This document shows, in pieces, positions 26,276-34,138 of a DNA stretch of 64,000 nt. The notes beneath the pieces were generated by a model that did no database searches, was not told where the DNA came from, and saw only the letters and a list, made by a program, of their open reading frames with translations. Every line of letters begins with the position of its first letter. Position 1 is the stretch's first letter. Made by a program: the position numbers and the translations under genes. The DNA comes from Chloroflexota bacterium. Its GTDB lineage: Bacteria; Chloroflexota; Anaerolineae; Promineifilales; Promineifilaceae. The stretch covers positions 62,001-126,000 of the forward strand of contig JACTMP010000013.1 in NCBI GenBank assembly GCA_014584575.1, read 5' to 3'.

Positions 26276-26938
26276 ATGACACAATCAACAAACGAATCTG
26301 ACCTTCCTTTTGACGAGGAGACATGGGCGCAGTTGCCGGCGCTGCTGGCGCATTTGCCGGAGCCAGTACACCTGGTGGTTTGGGGGGATGAAACCAGCCC
26401 CAGAGAAGCCGAAGCGATGCGATTGTGCCAGACGTTGGCGGAACATTTTGACCCCATTTCCAGCGAGCAGCGCCCACGCCAGCCAAATTACCACTACTGG
26501 CCCGTTATTGGCGTGATGCGGGGCACGGCCGTAGCCCACGAAGATTGTGGTATCCGCGTGATCGGCCTGCCGCACGGTTACGCCATGACCGTTCTCATCA
26601 CCGCTATCCAGGCCGTCGCCTTTCGCGGCATGACCTCGGAGGCGCTGACGCGCATTCAACTGAGCAAACTAACTGAAGAAGTGCGCGCCGAATTGATCAC
26701 CGCCCCGGACAATGAAGCTGGCGTGATGATGGCCCACCCGCTGACGAATATGGCTGCTGCCAGCCCCCAGGTGCGCGTGTTTATCATCATGGCTGACCAG
26801 TTTCCGGTGATTGTGGAACGGTATTCGGTACACTATCTGCCCCACACGGTGCTGAACGGCCGTGTCCACATTGAAGGCGTCGTCGGTGAAAAGGAAATTT
26901 TGGAACATATGGCAACGGCCGTGAGGCGTGATGCGTGA
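26276..26938 (+). CDS. PDO-like double thioredoxin-fold protein lacking CxxC motifs
   Basis: A 220-residue protein. The order of elements follows the protein disulfide oxidoreductase family: VHLVVWGDETSPREAEAM at the first active-site position, then GIRVIGLPHGYAMTVLITAI, and a second fold ending VHYLPHTVLNGRVHIEGVVG with the cis-Pro segment. The GIRxxGxPxGY stretch is the best match. Both expected CxxC motifs are missing (TSPR at site 1; no Cys pair at site 2), so it cannot do disulfide exchange and may be a binding or chaperone derivative. Assignment is by pattern memory and should be treated as tentative. Its last codons lie in a GTGATGCGTGA-type repeat. Confidence 0.6.
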   Translation: MTQSTNESDLPFDEETWAQLPALLAHLPEPVHLVVWGDETSPREAEAMRLCQTLAEHFDPISSEQRPRQPNYHYWPVIGVMRGTAVAHEDCGIRVIGLPHGYAMTVLITAIQAVAFRGMTSEALTRIQLSKLTEEVRAELITAPDNEAGVMMAHPLTNMAAASPQVRVFIIMADQFPVIVERYSVHYLPHTVLNGRVHIEGVVGEKEILEHMATAVRRDA

Positions 26939-26993
26939 CACGTGATGCGTGATAAAATAGTGGCGAATAACCTGGAGAAGATTAGCGAGATTT

Positions 26994-27060
26994 AATTGGG
27001 TAATGGTTTTCAACCGTCAATTACCCAATTACTCAATTACGCAGTTACGCAGTTACCCCA
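26994..27060. repeat. Family-C repeat (GTAATTGAGTAATTGG type)
   Basis: AATTGGGTAAT (26994-27004) and ATTACCCAATT (27020-27030) form an 11-bp hairpin. CAATTACCCAATTACTCAAT and GCAGTTACGCAGTTACC follow. Confidence 0.65.
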
Positions 27061-27068
27061 CACAACCC

Positions 27069-27974
27069 ATGCGCGCAAAAGTCATCTTAAATCCATATGC
27101 AGATAATGGCCGGGGGCGGGCGTGTCAGGCGTTGATTGAAGCGGCCGCGCAGCCCTTTGGTGGCCTCGAAATTGCTCTGACGGAATATCCGGGACACGGC
27201 CGTGAATTGGCCCGCCAGTTTGCCAACGAAGGCTGCGATCTGGTCGCCGCTGCTGGCGGCGATGGCACCATCAGCGATGTGGTCAACGGGCTGGTACTGG
27301 GCGACAAAGCCAGCACCCGGTTGGGCATCATTCCCATTGGTTCAGGGAATGATCTGGCCTGGTCACTGGGCATATCGAATGATGTGGGCACAGCCGTCAA
27401 AACGCTTTTTACCGGCCAACCCCGCACCCTTGATCTGGCGCGGGTGGAGGATGATCACGGCCGTTACCGCATCTTCGACAACAACATGGGCATCGGCTTC
27501 GACGCCACCATCGTGGTTGAGGCGGAAAACATCACCCGCGTGCATGGCTTTGCTATGTACCTGCTGGCGACGCTGCGCACCATCGCCTTTTACTATGACA
27601 AACCGCTGCTGGAAATGCAGTTTGACGACGAACGCCTGACGCAAGAATCACTCTTCCTGGCCTTTGGCGTGGGGCCGCGCGGTGGCGGCGGCTTCCTGCT
27701 CACCCCCAACGCCCGCCACGATGACAACCTGATTGACACCTGTCTGGTCAGCCCAGTAGGTCGCCTGACCATGCTGCTGATGCTGCTGAAGGTGAAAAAA
27801 GGGACACACGGCCGTCACAAAGCCATTACCTTGCGCCAGAATCGGCGCATTACCGTCCGCGCCGACCGCCCCGTCCCCATCCACACCGACGGCGAAGTGT
27901 TCGCCTACACCAAAGACAACGTGCGCCAGGTCACAGTCACCAGTTTACCGGCCGCCATTGGAGTCATGGTATGA
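27069..27974 (+). CDS. Diacylglycerol-kinase-family lipid kinase (YegS/DagK-like)
   Basis: The start is ATG 27069 (MRAKVILNPYADNGRGR); the longer frame lies in a repeat. The 301-residue product has AAGGDGTISDVVNGL with GGDGT at 63-67, the ATP-binding signature of the lipid/sphingosine/diacylglycerol kinase family, plus LGIIPIGSGNDLAWSLG and NNMGIGFDA. GPRGGGGFLLTPNARHDDN belongs to the C-terminal beta-sandwich. It phosphorylates a lipid hydroxyl, probably diacylglycerol, recycling it into phospholipid synthesis. Confidence 0.9.
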   Translation: MRAKVILNPYADNGRGRACQALIEAAAQPFGGLEIALTEYPGHGRELARQFANEGCDLVAAAGGDGTISDVVNGLVLGDKASTRLGIIPIGSGNDLAWSLGISNDVGTAVKTLFTGQPRTLDLARVEDDHGRYRIFDNNMGIGFDATIVVEAENITRVHGFAMYLLATLRTIAFYYDKPLLEMQFDDERLTQESLFLAFGVGPRGGGGFLLTPNARHDDNLIDTCLVSPVGRLTMLLMLLKVKKGTHGRHKAITLRQNRRITVRADRPVPIHTDGEVFAYTKDNVRQVTVTSLPAAIGVMV

Positions 27975-28036
27975 GAATGGTAACGGCAAAAACGATTATT
28001 TGGTTATAATTGGGCTTCAGAGAATGGAGACAGGCA

Positions 28037-28417
28037 ATGCAAAATATGGTCAAATTACCTCAAGATTTATATGATGCAATCCGCAAAAAAGCGGCTGCCC
28101 AACAAAAAACTACAGATGCGCTTGTCATTGAATGGGTATCCGAACATATAGATCAATCAGACACAAGCGAAATTACGCAGGCATTTGAGCAAGAAGTTGC
28201 GGCGTTTGAAAAATTAAAACCCACTTTGCTTGAACAGTACACCGGTAAATTTGTGGCTATTTATCAAGGTAATGTTGTTGCTATAGGTGATGATAAACTG
28301 AATTTGCTCGACGAGGTACGTAAACGTTTCGGCCATGTCGTTTGCTACATTGAAAAAGTCGCCATAGATTCCCCTCGCACTGCACGTATACCCTCTCTGC
28401 ATGTCGCACACAAATGA
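28037..28417 (+). CDS. DUF5678 protein paired with retropepsin-like protein
   Basis: A 126-residue protein, from ATG 28037 with GGAGACAGG upstream. The N-terminal part (VKLPQDLYDAIRKKAAAQQ) looks like a short helical ribbon-helix-type segment. The C-terminal YTGKFVAIYQGNVVAIGDD followed by RKRFGHVVCYIEKV fits the DUF5678 pattern (G-K-(Y/F)-V-A-x-x-x-G-x-V-V-A-x-x-x-x-x-x-L). Its stop overlaps the next start (ATGA), so both proteins are made together. TATAAT near 28008 could be its -10. Function unknown. Confidence 0.8.
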   Translation: MQNMVKLPQDLYDAIRKKAAAQQKTTDALVIEWVSEHIDQSDTSEITQAFEQEVAAFEKLKPTLLEQYTGKFVAIYQGNVVAIGDDKLNLLDEVRKRFGHVVCYIEKVAIDSPRTARIPSLHVAHK

Positions 28418-28818
28418 TTCGCTACGACACCAACTTTGATCCACCAGCTATCGTCGTATCTGTCATGGTCGCTGGGGTGGTTCATCGTCGGCCGCAAATT
28501 GAGCTGTCTGCTGTAATAGATACCGGAGCGGATGTCACGGCCGTCCCAGAAGTATGTGTAGACAGGCTCAAACTCTATCCCTTTGGACGATTGCAGTTAG
28601 AAGATGCCAGAGGCGTGAAGACGCCTGTATTTACCTATGAGGCACGCCTGGCACGACCTGAAGAGTCAGCCATAAAAATGGAGGTTGTGCTCACACCATA
28701 TCCATTTGTCATTTTAGGCCGCGATTGGCTAAAGGATTTTTACCTTTTGCTTGATGGGCCTGGTCAGCAATTTCATCTGACCGGCAATCGAGATTCGGTA
28801 AACTCCCTCTTGGGGTAA
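28414..28818 (+). CDS. Retropepsin-like aspartic protease (clan AA type)
   Basis: A 134-residue protein. AVIDTGADVTAVP with D36-T37-G38-A39 is the catalytic Asp loop of retroviral-type pepsins. FVILGRDWLKDF is the conserved I-L-G-R-D helix at the end of the fold. A single motif per chain implies a homodimer. It overlaps DUF5678 by 4 bp. Bacterial retropepsin-like genes joined to this small partner recur in cyanobacteria and Chloroflexota; the biological role is unknown and could be toxin-like or regulatory. Confidence 0.85.
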   Translation: MIRYDTNFDPPAIVVSVMVAGVVHRRPQIELSAVIDTGADVTAVPEVCVDRLKLYPFGRLQLEDARGVKTPVFTYEARLARPEESAIKMEVVLTPYPFVILGRDWLKDFYLLLDGPGQQFHLTGNRDSVNSLLG

Positions 28819-28876
28819 TACAAATCACTACCAGCAAACATTCGCTTAATGCCTACTCGCCATTCTCCGGCTAAAG

Positions 28877-28882
28877 TACAAT
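28877..28882 (+). promoter_or_regulatory. -10 box TACAAT, leaderless-type
   Basis: TACAAT followed by 8 nt and ATG 28891. It supports ATG 28891 over the upstream in-frame ATG at 28849. Confidence 0.45.
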
Positions 28883-28890
28883 TATGCTCT

Positions 28891-30585
28891 ATGCACTCCT
28901 TAACCCAGGCTTTACAAGAACATGAATTGATCGTCTTGCGCGTGATTGGCGAATGGTGGGATTTGGATTTGACTGGCTCTGGTAAGGCAGCCTGTGTCAA
29001 AGAGTTGACTGCTGCCCTCGCCGAGTTGAATTTTCCAGAGGAAGTGAGCTACCTGCCGCCGGAGGAAGCGGCTGGTGTGCAGGCATTAGTGCAAGCGGGT
29101 GGGCAGATGCCCGTCGCTGCCTTTGCCCGTGATTTTGGGGATGTGCGCCTGATGGGGCCGGGGCGGTTGGAGCGGGAAGAACCGTGGTTTGATCCGGCCA
29201 ATGCCGCCGAGGCACTCTGGTATCGTGGCTTTTTGTACCGGGGATTTGACGAAACGGCCGAAGGTGTCATCGAATTTTATTACCTGCCCGAAGAGTTCAT
29301 GGCCCAATTCCCCAAACCGGAGAAGAAAGGTAAGGCTGCTTCGGTAAACACAGTGCCAGCCGTTGCCACTCCTGTCACCACGTCTGAATCCACCCCTGCC
29401 CTGCTGCCCCTATCACTCACCCTTACGCCACCACCGGATGTCACCGATGTAGTGGATGATATGACCACGCTCATCACGCTGGCGCAGCAAGATGGGCTGC
29501 AATCCGGCTTGCTGGATGAGACTATCCCGTTTCTGCTAAACCCCGATGCTCAACGACGCTCCTTGCTGCTCAATCTGGCGACGGAGATGGGATTGTTGTC
29601 ACTGCAAGAGAATCGGCTACGGCCGTTGCCGACGGCCGTGACTTGGCTGAAAAAGAGCCGCGAAGCGCAACTACGCGCTCTGGCCGAAGCGTGGAGCAGC
29701 AGCAGTTGGAACGAACTGCTCCGCACCCCCGGCCTGCGCTGCGAAGGCGACCAGTGGCACAACGACCCCATTCTGGCCCGCACCGCCTTGCTGGACGCCC
29801 TGCCCCGCGACCCAGAGTGGTATCGGCTGGATGATCTGGTGGCGACCATCAAAGTCAATGACCCGGATTTTCAAAGGCCGGATGGCAACTATGACACCTG
29901 GTATGTGCGTGACCTGGCCAGCAACCAATACCTGAACGGTTTTGAAAGTTGGGAACGGGTGGAAGGGCGGCTGCTACGTTATCTGGTGCAAGGGCCATTG
30001 GTGTGGTTGGGGCTGGCAGTCACGGCCGTGCCCGAAAACCACCCCACCTTTGCCCTCACCGACCGCGCCATTGAATGGCTCAACGGCGTACCCGCCGAAA
30101 ATCACGAAGTCGCTTCCCCCCTGATTGTGCAGCCGGACGCCATCATCCTGGCCCCGACCAACGCCAACCGTTACCACCGCTTCCAGGTGGGGCGCATCAG
30201 CGAGATGCTGCCCGCCCAGCCGGGCAAGCCGTACCAGTACCGGCTGACGCCTACCTCCCTGGCGCGGGCGCAAAAACAGGGCATCTCCCCGGAGCGCATT
30301 GTGCAGTTTTTAGAAGATGTGGCCGGTGGGCTGCCTGCCAGCATCAAACGAGGCATTGTACGCTGGGGTGAAAAAGGGATGGAGGGGCGGCTGGAAACGG
30401 CCGTGATCCTGCGGGTGCGTGAGGCCGCTATTCTGGACACCCTGCGCAGCAACCCCAAAACCCGCGACTATCTGGGTGAGAGCCTGGGCGACCTGGCCGT
30501 TGCTGTGCCTGCCGCCCATTGGGAAAGTTTGCGGGCGGCCGTGGCCCAACTGGGGCTGTTGCTGGATGTGACTGGTAATCTGTAG
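28891..30585 (+). CDS. Helicase-associated (XPB/Ssl2 N-terminal-like) domain protein
   Basis: About 564 residues from MHSLTQALQEHELIVLRVIG. The C-terminal part has SPLIVQPDAIILAPTNANRY and YQYRLTPTSLARAQKQGISPERIVQFLEDVAGG. This matches the helicase-associated family (L-x-V-Q-P-D-x-x-I-x-A-P ... Y-R-L-T-x-x-S-L-x-R-A-x-x-x-G ... F-L). These proteins lack their own helicase motifs and may work with XPB-like helicases or as regulators. A Thr/Ser/Pro-rich linker (~150-190) separates the N-terminal helical part. ATG 28849 would add 14 residues. Confidence 0.75.
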   Translation: MHSLTQALQEHELIVLRVIGEWWDLDLTGSGKAACVKELTAALAELNFPEEVSYLPPEEAAGVQALVQAGGQMPVAAFARDFGDVRLMGPGRLEREEPWFDPANAAEALWYRGFLYRGFDETAEGVIEFYYLPEEFMAQFPKPEKKGKAASVNTVPAVATPVTTSESTPALLPLSLTLTPPPDVTDVVDDMTTLITLAQQDGLQSGLLDETIPFLLNPDAQRRSLLLNLATEMGLLSLQENRLRPLPTAVTWLKKSREAQLRALAEAWSSSSWNELLRTPGLRCEGDQWHNDPILARTALLDALPRDPEWYRLDDLVATIKVNDPDFQRPDGNYDTWYVRDLASNQYLNGFESWERVEGRLLRYLVQGPLVWLGLAVTAVPENHPTFALTDRAIEWLNGVPAENHEVASPLIVQPDAIILAPTNANRYHRFQVGRISEMLPAQPGKPYQYRLTPTSLARAQKQGISPERIVQFLEDVAGGLPASIKRGIVRWGEKGMEGRLETAVILRVREAAILDTLRSNPKTRDYLGESLGDLAVAVPAAHWESLRAAVAQLGLLLDVTGNL

Positions 30586-30611
30586 GGCTTTGGTCTTCCA
30601 ACTGGAACAAG

Positions 30612-30956
30612 ATGCAACTATTTAAGTCTAAAGCCACCCCTGATGCTGACGGCTATTTTGAGACGGTAGCGGGGACGGCCGTACCAGAAGGAGAACTAAC
30701 GGCCGTGACCATCAACGGCCGTAAACTCCTCCTCACCCGCTACGAAGGGCGCGTCTATGCCTTTGACGCGCATTGTCCCCATGCCGCCGCCAACCTGGGT
30801 GATGGCTGGCTGAGCCGCTTCAAAATCACCTGCGCCGACCATGAATACTGTTTTGATCTGCGCAACGGCCGTATCCTCTGGCCCGCCGACGAAAATTACC
30901 GCCTCAAACTGTTTGCCACTAAAGAAGTAGAGGGCCTGATAAAAGTAAAATTGTAA
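30612..30956 (+). CDS. Rieske [2Fe-2S] ferredoxin-like protein
   Basis: A 114-residue protein. C55-P-H57 (DAHCPHAAANL) and C74-A-D-H77 (TCADHEYCFDL) are the Rieske cluster ligands, C-x-H...C-x-x-H. The loop GDGWLSRFK separates them. The protein is a soluble single domain, like ferredoxins of dioxygenases or NirD-type subunits. No oxygenase is adjacent, so the partner is unknown. Downstream is a family-C repeat. Confidence 0.9.
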   Translation: MQLFKSKATPDADGYFETVAGTAVPEGELTAVTINGRKLLLTRYEGRVYAFDAHCPHAAANLGDGWLSRFKITCADHEYCFDLRNGRILWPADENYRLKLFATKEVEGLIKVKL

Positions 30957-30998
30957 TTGAGTAATTGGGTAAATTACTCAATTGCCCAATTACTCAAT
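30953..30998. repeat. Family-C hairpin repeat at gene ends
   Basis: TTGAGTAATTGGGTAAATTA pairs with TAATTGGGCAATTGAGTAAT-like words read on the other strand; it fills the 37-bp gap between two convergent genes. Confidence 0.65.
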
Positions 30999-32547
30999 TG
31001 CACCCCGGCGGCTCTGAAGTCGGCGTAGGTGTAAAGGTGGCAGTTGATGTGGGTGTGTGAGTGGCTGTGGCTGTATTGGTAGGCGTGGCCGTGTGGGTCG
31101 GGGTGTTGGTGGGCGTTAACGTACTGGTGGGGGTCGCCGTTACCGTTGCCGTCAGGGTCGCCGTGGCCGTCACTGTGCTAGTGGCGGTCGGCGTTACAGG
31201 AAAAGGGGTCTCTTCCCCCTTTAGCACCAGCGGCAAGAAGTTATATTCCTCGCCGCCGCCATAAATCGGTGTTACCACGGCCGTTGTCCCAATCTTATAA
31301 ATTGCGCCATTGCTGCTACTGTAATGAGCCACATACAATTCCCCATCACACCCTTCGCCAAATGCGCTGGGCGACGTGACGCTGGGCAAAAAGCCTATGG
31401 TGCTGGTGTCCCAACCGCCGCCACCGTCGGGATACGATAACCAGGCACGGCCGTTGCCATAATCGGCAAACAGATAATAACCCTGCAAATCAGGATAATC
31501 TGTGCCCCGATAGACAAACCCACCGGTCACGGCAATTCCCAGACTGTGTGAATACTCAAAAAACGGGAAGTCATACGCCTCCGGCGGCTGGCAGCCGGTG
31601 GTATTGTATTCATGGTTGCCTTCATAACAACGCCACCCCCAATTCTCACCGCCGCTGCTGCTTGCTGGTTGAAAGTTCACTTCCTCCCAGTTTTGTTGAC
31701 CTACGTCGCCGATGAACATATCGTGCGTCTGGCGGTCAAAGCTAAAGCGCCAGGGATTGCGCAGCCCCGTGTGCCATATTTCATCACAATCGCCACCCGA
31801 ACCATTTACAAACGGGTTTGTCGGCGGTATGGTGTAATTGCCATCGCTGTCACAATCCGGTGGGTCGCCGCCGCCATCCACATCAATGCGCAGCATCTTG
31901 CCCAACAACACCGCCGGGTTTTGCGCTCTGTTTTGTGGGTCGCCGCCGCTGCCGCCGTCGCCCATGCCAATATAAAGGTAGCCATCGCTGCCAAAGTCAA
32001 TGTCGCCGCCATTGTGATTCCCGTAGGGCTGCTGAACTTCCATGAGCACCAACTCGCTACTTGGGTCGGCCACGTTGGGATCGGCCGTCACCGAAAATCG
32101 AGAAATGCGGGTATACAGGTTGGGAGTGCTGCCAAAATCAGGGCAACTGCTGGTGGTACAGTATGTGTAATTCACATAGAAATACCCATTGGTGGTGTAA
32201 TTGGGGTGAAAGACGAGGCCCAACAACCCCTGTTCCCCACCATCCTCTACCCGGTCGGTGATATTGAGGAATGGCGTTGGCAGCAGATCACCATTCGCAT
32301 CAATGATGCGAATGAGGCCACCTTGTTGCGCCACAAACAGGCGGTTATCACCCGCGTTGGCAATATCTACCGGATAAGAGAACCCATTTTCTACCAGGGT
32401 GGTGGTGATGGTGGGCGGGCCGCCCTGGGTCTCTTGTGGCGCAACGGCCGCAGACACGGCCGTTTGCCACCCACCGTTCAGCATCACCACCAATGCCGCC
32501 AGACCAACCAACATCACAATCACCCCAATTGCTTTTAACAACTTCAT
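30994..32547 (-). CDS. Secreted PQQ-type sugar dehydrogenase-like beta-propeller, Thr-rich tail
   Basis: The start is MKLLKAIGVIVMLVGLAALV (32547) with AAAGGAGCAGATGAT upstream. A signal peptide is followed by a glucose/sorbosone dehydrogenase propeller: FVAQQGGLIRIIDANGDLL, GLVFHPNYTTNGYFYVNYT, YGNHNGGDIDFGSDGYLYIG, GDGGSGGDPQNRAQNP, and HTGLRNPWRFSFD. These hold the calcium and PQQ-pocket His/Arg residues of the family. No PQQ synthesis genes are in the window. The C-terminus has YNFLPLVLKGE followed by a ~65-residue Thr/Pro/Ala low-complexity stretch encoded by GTGGGNGT-like repeats. Likely exported, possibly surface-linked by the tail. Confidence 0.85.
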   Translation of the reverse strand: MKLLKAIGVIVMLVGLAALVVMLNGGWQTAVSAAVAPQETQGGPPTITTTLVENGFSYPVDIANAGDNRLFVAQQGGLIRIIDANGDLLPTPFLNITDRVEDGGEQGLLGLVFHPNYTTNGYFYVNYTYCTTSSCPDFGSTPNLYTRISRFSVTADPNVADPSSELVLMEVQQPYGNHNGGDIDFGSDGYLYIGMGDGGSGGDPQNRAQNPAVLLGKMLRIDVDGGGDPPDCDSDGNYTIPPTNPFVNGSGGDCDEIWHTGLRNPWRFSFDRQTHDMFIGDVGQQNWEEVNFQPASSSGGENWGWRCYEGNHEYNTTGCQPPEAYDFPFFEYSHSLGIAVTGGFVYRGTDYPDLQGYYLFADYGNGRAWLSYPDGGGGWDTSTIGFLPSVTSPSAFGEGCDGELYVAHYSSSNGAIYKIGTTAVVTPIYGGGEEYNFLPLVLKGEETPFPVTPTATSTVTATATLTATVTATPTSTLTPTNTPTHTATPTNTATATHTPTSTATFTPTPTSEPPGCN

Positions 32548-32584
32548 ATCATCTGCTCCTTTGCTCGCGTAAAACAACCATTTT

Positions 32585-32640
32585 CAGTAGATCGAAATGG
32601 GAGGAGTGGGCATCTGAGGATGCGAACTCCGCTTCAATAG
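32585..32640. repeat. Family-E repeat (short copy)
   Basis: CAGTAGATCGAAATGGGAGG, AGTGGGCATCTGAGGATGCG and AACTCCGC. The same words occur in inverted order at 62278-62363 with an added central block, and in part at 49008-49088. The rest of the gap to 32749 holds the words AACGCACT and CTGTTTTAACAGGTTTTC with no gene visible. Confidence 0.7.
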
Positions 32641-32749
32641 CCAGTTAAGGAAGTGCGTTAAAACGCACTAAAAATGCCTTGAACAGGCAATCCAACCTGT
32701 TTTAACAGGTTTTCTTCTTCCAGACATAGATTTCAATCTATGGCCACTT

Positions 32750-34078
32750 TTAGTCATCAACTGACTGAATCTGATATACCCCTCCATTGTGGTCCACAAT
32801 ATATAGCTCACCCGCCGCGTCTTCACCAAAGCTAGAAATAACCCGGCCGCTTTCCAACACTTTCTCAGCATCCCAGACTCCGTCCCCCACCGGAAACAAC
32901 CGCCAGATGAAACCTGTGCAGTAATCGGCCACAAAGTAATTGCCACGTAACGCCGGGAATTGCTGCCCCCGATACATATACCCACCGGTGACTGAACAAC
33001 CCTGGCTGTGATCATATTCAAAGACGGGCAGCACCAACCCGGACGTGTCGCAAGTGGCCTGCTGATAACAATGCGTTCCTTCCATCCGGTTCCAGCCATA
33101 ATTTTCACCACCAGGGCTATTTGCCGGGCGAAAATTGACTTCTTCCCACTGGCTTTGGCCCACATCGGCCACAAACAGGTCGCCCGTTTCCCGGTCGAAG
33201 CTAAAACGCCAGGGATTACGCAGCCCCACTGCCCAAATTTCATTACGAACGTTGTCATCGGCCACAAAGGGATTGCTTGAGGGGATGCCATACGGCGACT
33301 CACCGGTCACGTCCACATCTATGCGCAAGATTTTACCCAGCAAATCACGGCCGTTCTGCGCCCGATTTTGTGGGTCGCCCTGGCTGCCACCATCTCCCAT
33401 GCCGATATACAGATAACCATCTGGCCCAAATTTCACCAGACCGCCATTGTGGTTGGCATAGGGCTGTTCAATGGTCAGCAAAATGAGTTCGCTGGCCGGA
33501 TCTGCCCGATCAGGGTCGGCGGCGCTTACCTGGAAACGAGAAACGACCGTATCAAAGTTAAGATTGGTGTAGTTCACGTAAAAGTAGCCATTTTGGGCAT
33601 ATTGGGGGTGAAAAGCTACACTCAACAACCCTTGCTCATTGGCCTCCGCCCCCACCCGGTCGCGGATTTCCAGAAACGGTTCTGACAACAAGACCCCATC
33701 CTGGACAATGCGAACGAGGCCGTTTTGTTGCACCACAAAGAGACGGCCGTCGCCAGCATGGGTCAGATAGAGCGGCAAACGCAAACCCTCCGTAATCACC
33801 GGCGTTAGCTGAATCTGGTCTACCGGTTGCAGAGGCACCGGCGTCGGTGTGGGGGGCAAAGGGGTGGGGGTGTCGGTGGGCACGGCCGTAGGCGGCAACG
33901 GTTCCGCAGACATGGTATTAGTAGGTAAAACAATGGGGCTGCTGGTGGGCAGGATGGGCGTAGCGGTGTTGGCGGAAGTTGGTGTATGGGCGGGAATGAT
34001 GGGGGGCGTCACGGCCGTTTCCCTTGTCCCGCAGGCAGCCAGGAATAGAATGAAAACAAAAAGGAAAGTTTTGGGCAT
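32750..34078 (-). CDS. Lipoprotein PQQ-type sugar dehydrogenase-like beta-propeller
   Basis: The start is MPKTFLFVFILFLAACGTRE (34078): lipobox LAAC, then a Thr/Pro-rich linker of ~75 residues. The propeller is homologous to that at 30994 (FVVQQNGLVRIVQDG, VAFHPQYAQNGYFYVNYTN, YANHNGGLVKFGPDGYLYIG, GDGGSQGDPQNRAQNG, GLRNPWRFSFDRETGD). The two genes are tandem paralogues on one strand. The linker is expected to hold the enzyme off the membrane surface. No ribosome site is seen before this ATG, and the upstream region is a family-C repeat. Confidence 0.85.
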   Translation of the reverse strand: MPKTFLFVFILFLAACGTRETAVTPPIIPAHTPTSANTATPILPTSSPIVLPTNTMSAEPLPPTAVPTDTPTPLPPTPTPVPLQPVDQIQLTPVITEGLRLPLYLTHAGDGRLFVVQQNGLVRIVQDGVLLSEPFLEIRDRVGAEANEQGLLSVAFHPQYAQNGYFYVNYTNLNFDTVVSRFQVSAADPDRADPASELILLTIEQPYANHNGGLVKFGPDGYLYIGMGDGGSQGDPQNRAQNGRDLLGKILRIDVDVTGESPYGIPSSNPFVADDNVRNEIWAVGLRNPWRFSFDRETGDLFVADVGQSQWEEVNFRPANSPGGENYGWNRMEGTHCYQQATCDTSGLVLPVFEYDHSQGCSVTGGYMYRGQQFPALRGNYFVADYCTGFIWRLFPVGDGVWDAEKVLESGRVISSFGEDAAGELYIVDHNGGVYQIQSVDD

Positions 34079-34089
34079 AGAAGTATGTG

Positions 34090-34138
34090 GGTAATGGAGT
34101 AATTGAGTAATTGTACAATTACCCAATTACTCAATTAC
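34090..34138. repeat. Family-C palindromic repeat
   Basis: GTAATGGAGTAATTGAGTAA and TTGTACAATTACCCAATTAC form a nearly perfect palindrome centred on TGTACA. Confidence 0.65.

Noticed and set aside
26921-26960. Operator made of GTGATGCGTGA repeats after the thioredoxin-fold gene
   Set aside because: Similar words occur at other gene ends as simple dispersed repeats; nothing ties them to regulation.
31612-32538. Long plus-strand open frame opposite the first sugar dehydrogenase
   Set aside because: It is the exact complement of a clear, motif-rich coding sequence, has no ribosome site, and its peptide is full of codon-shadow Val/Ala/Ile runs.
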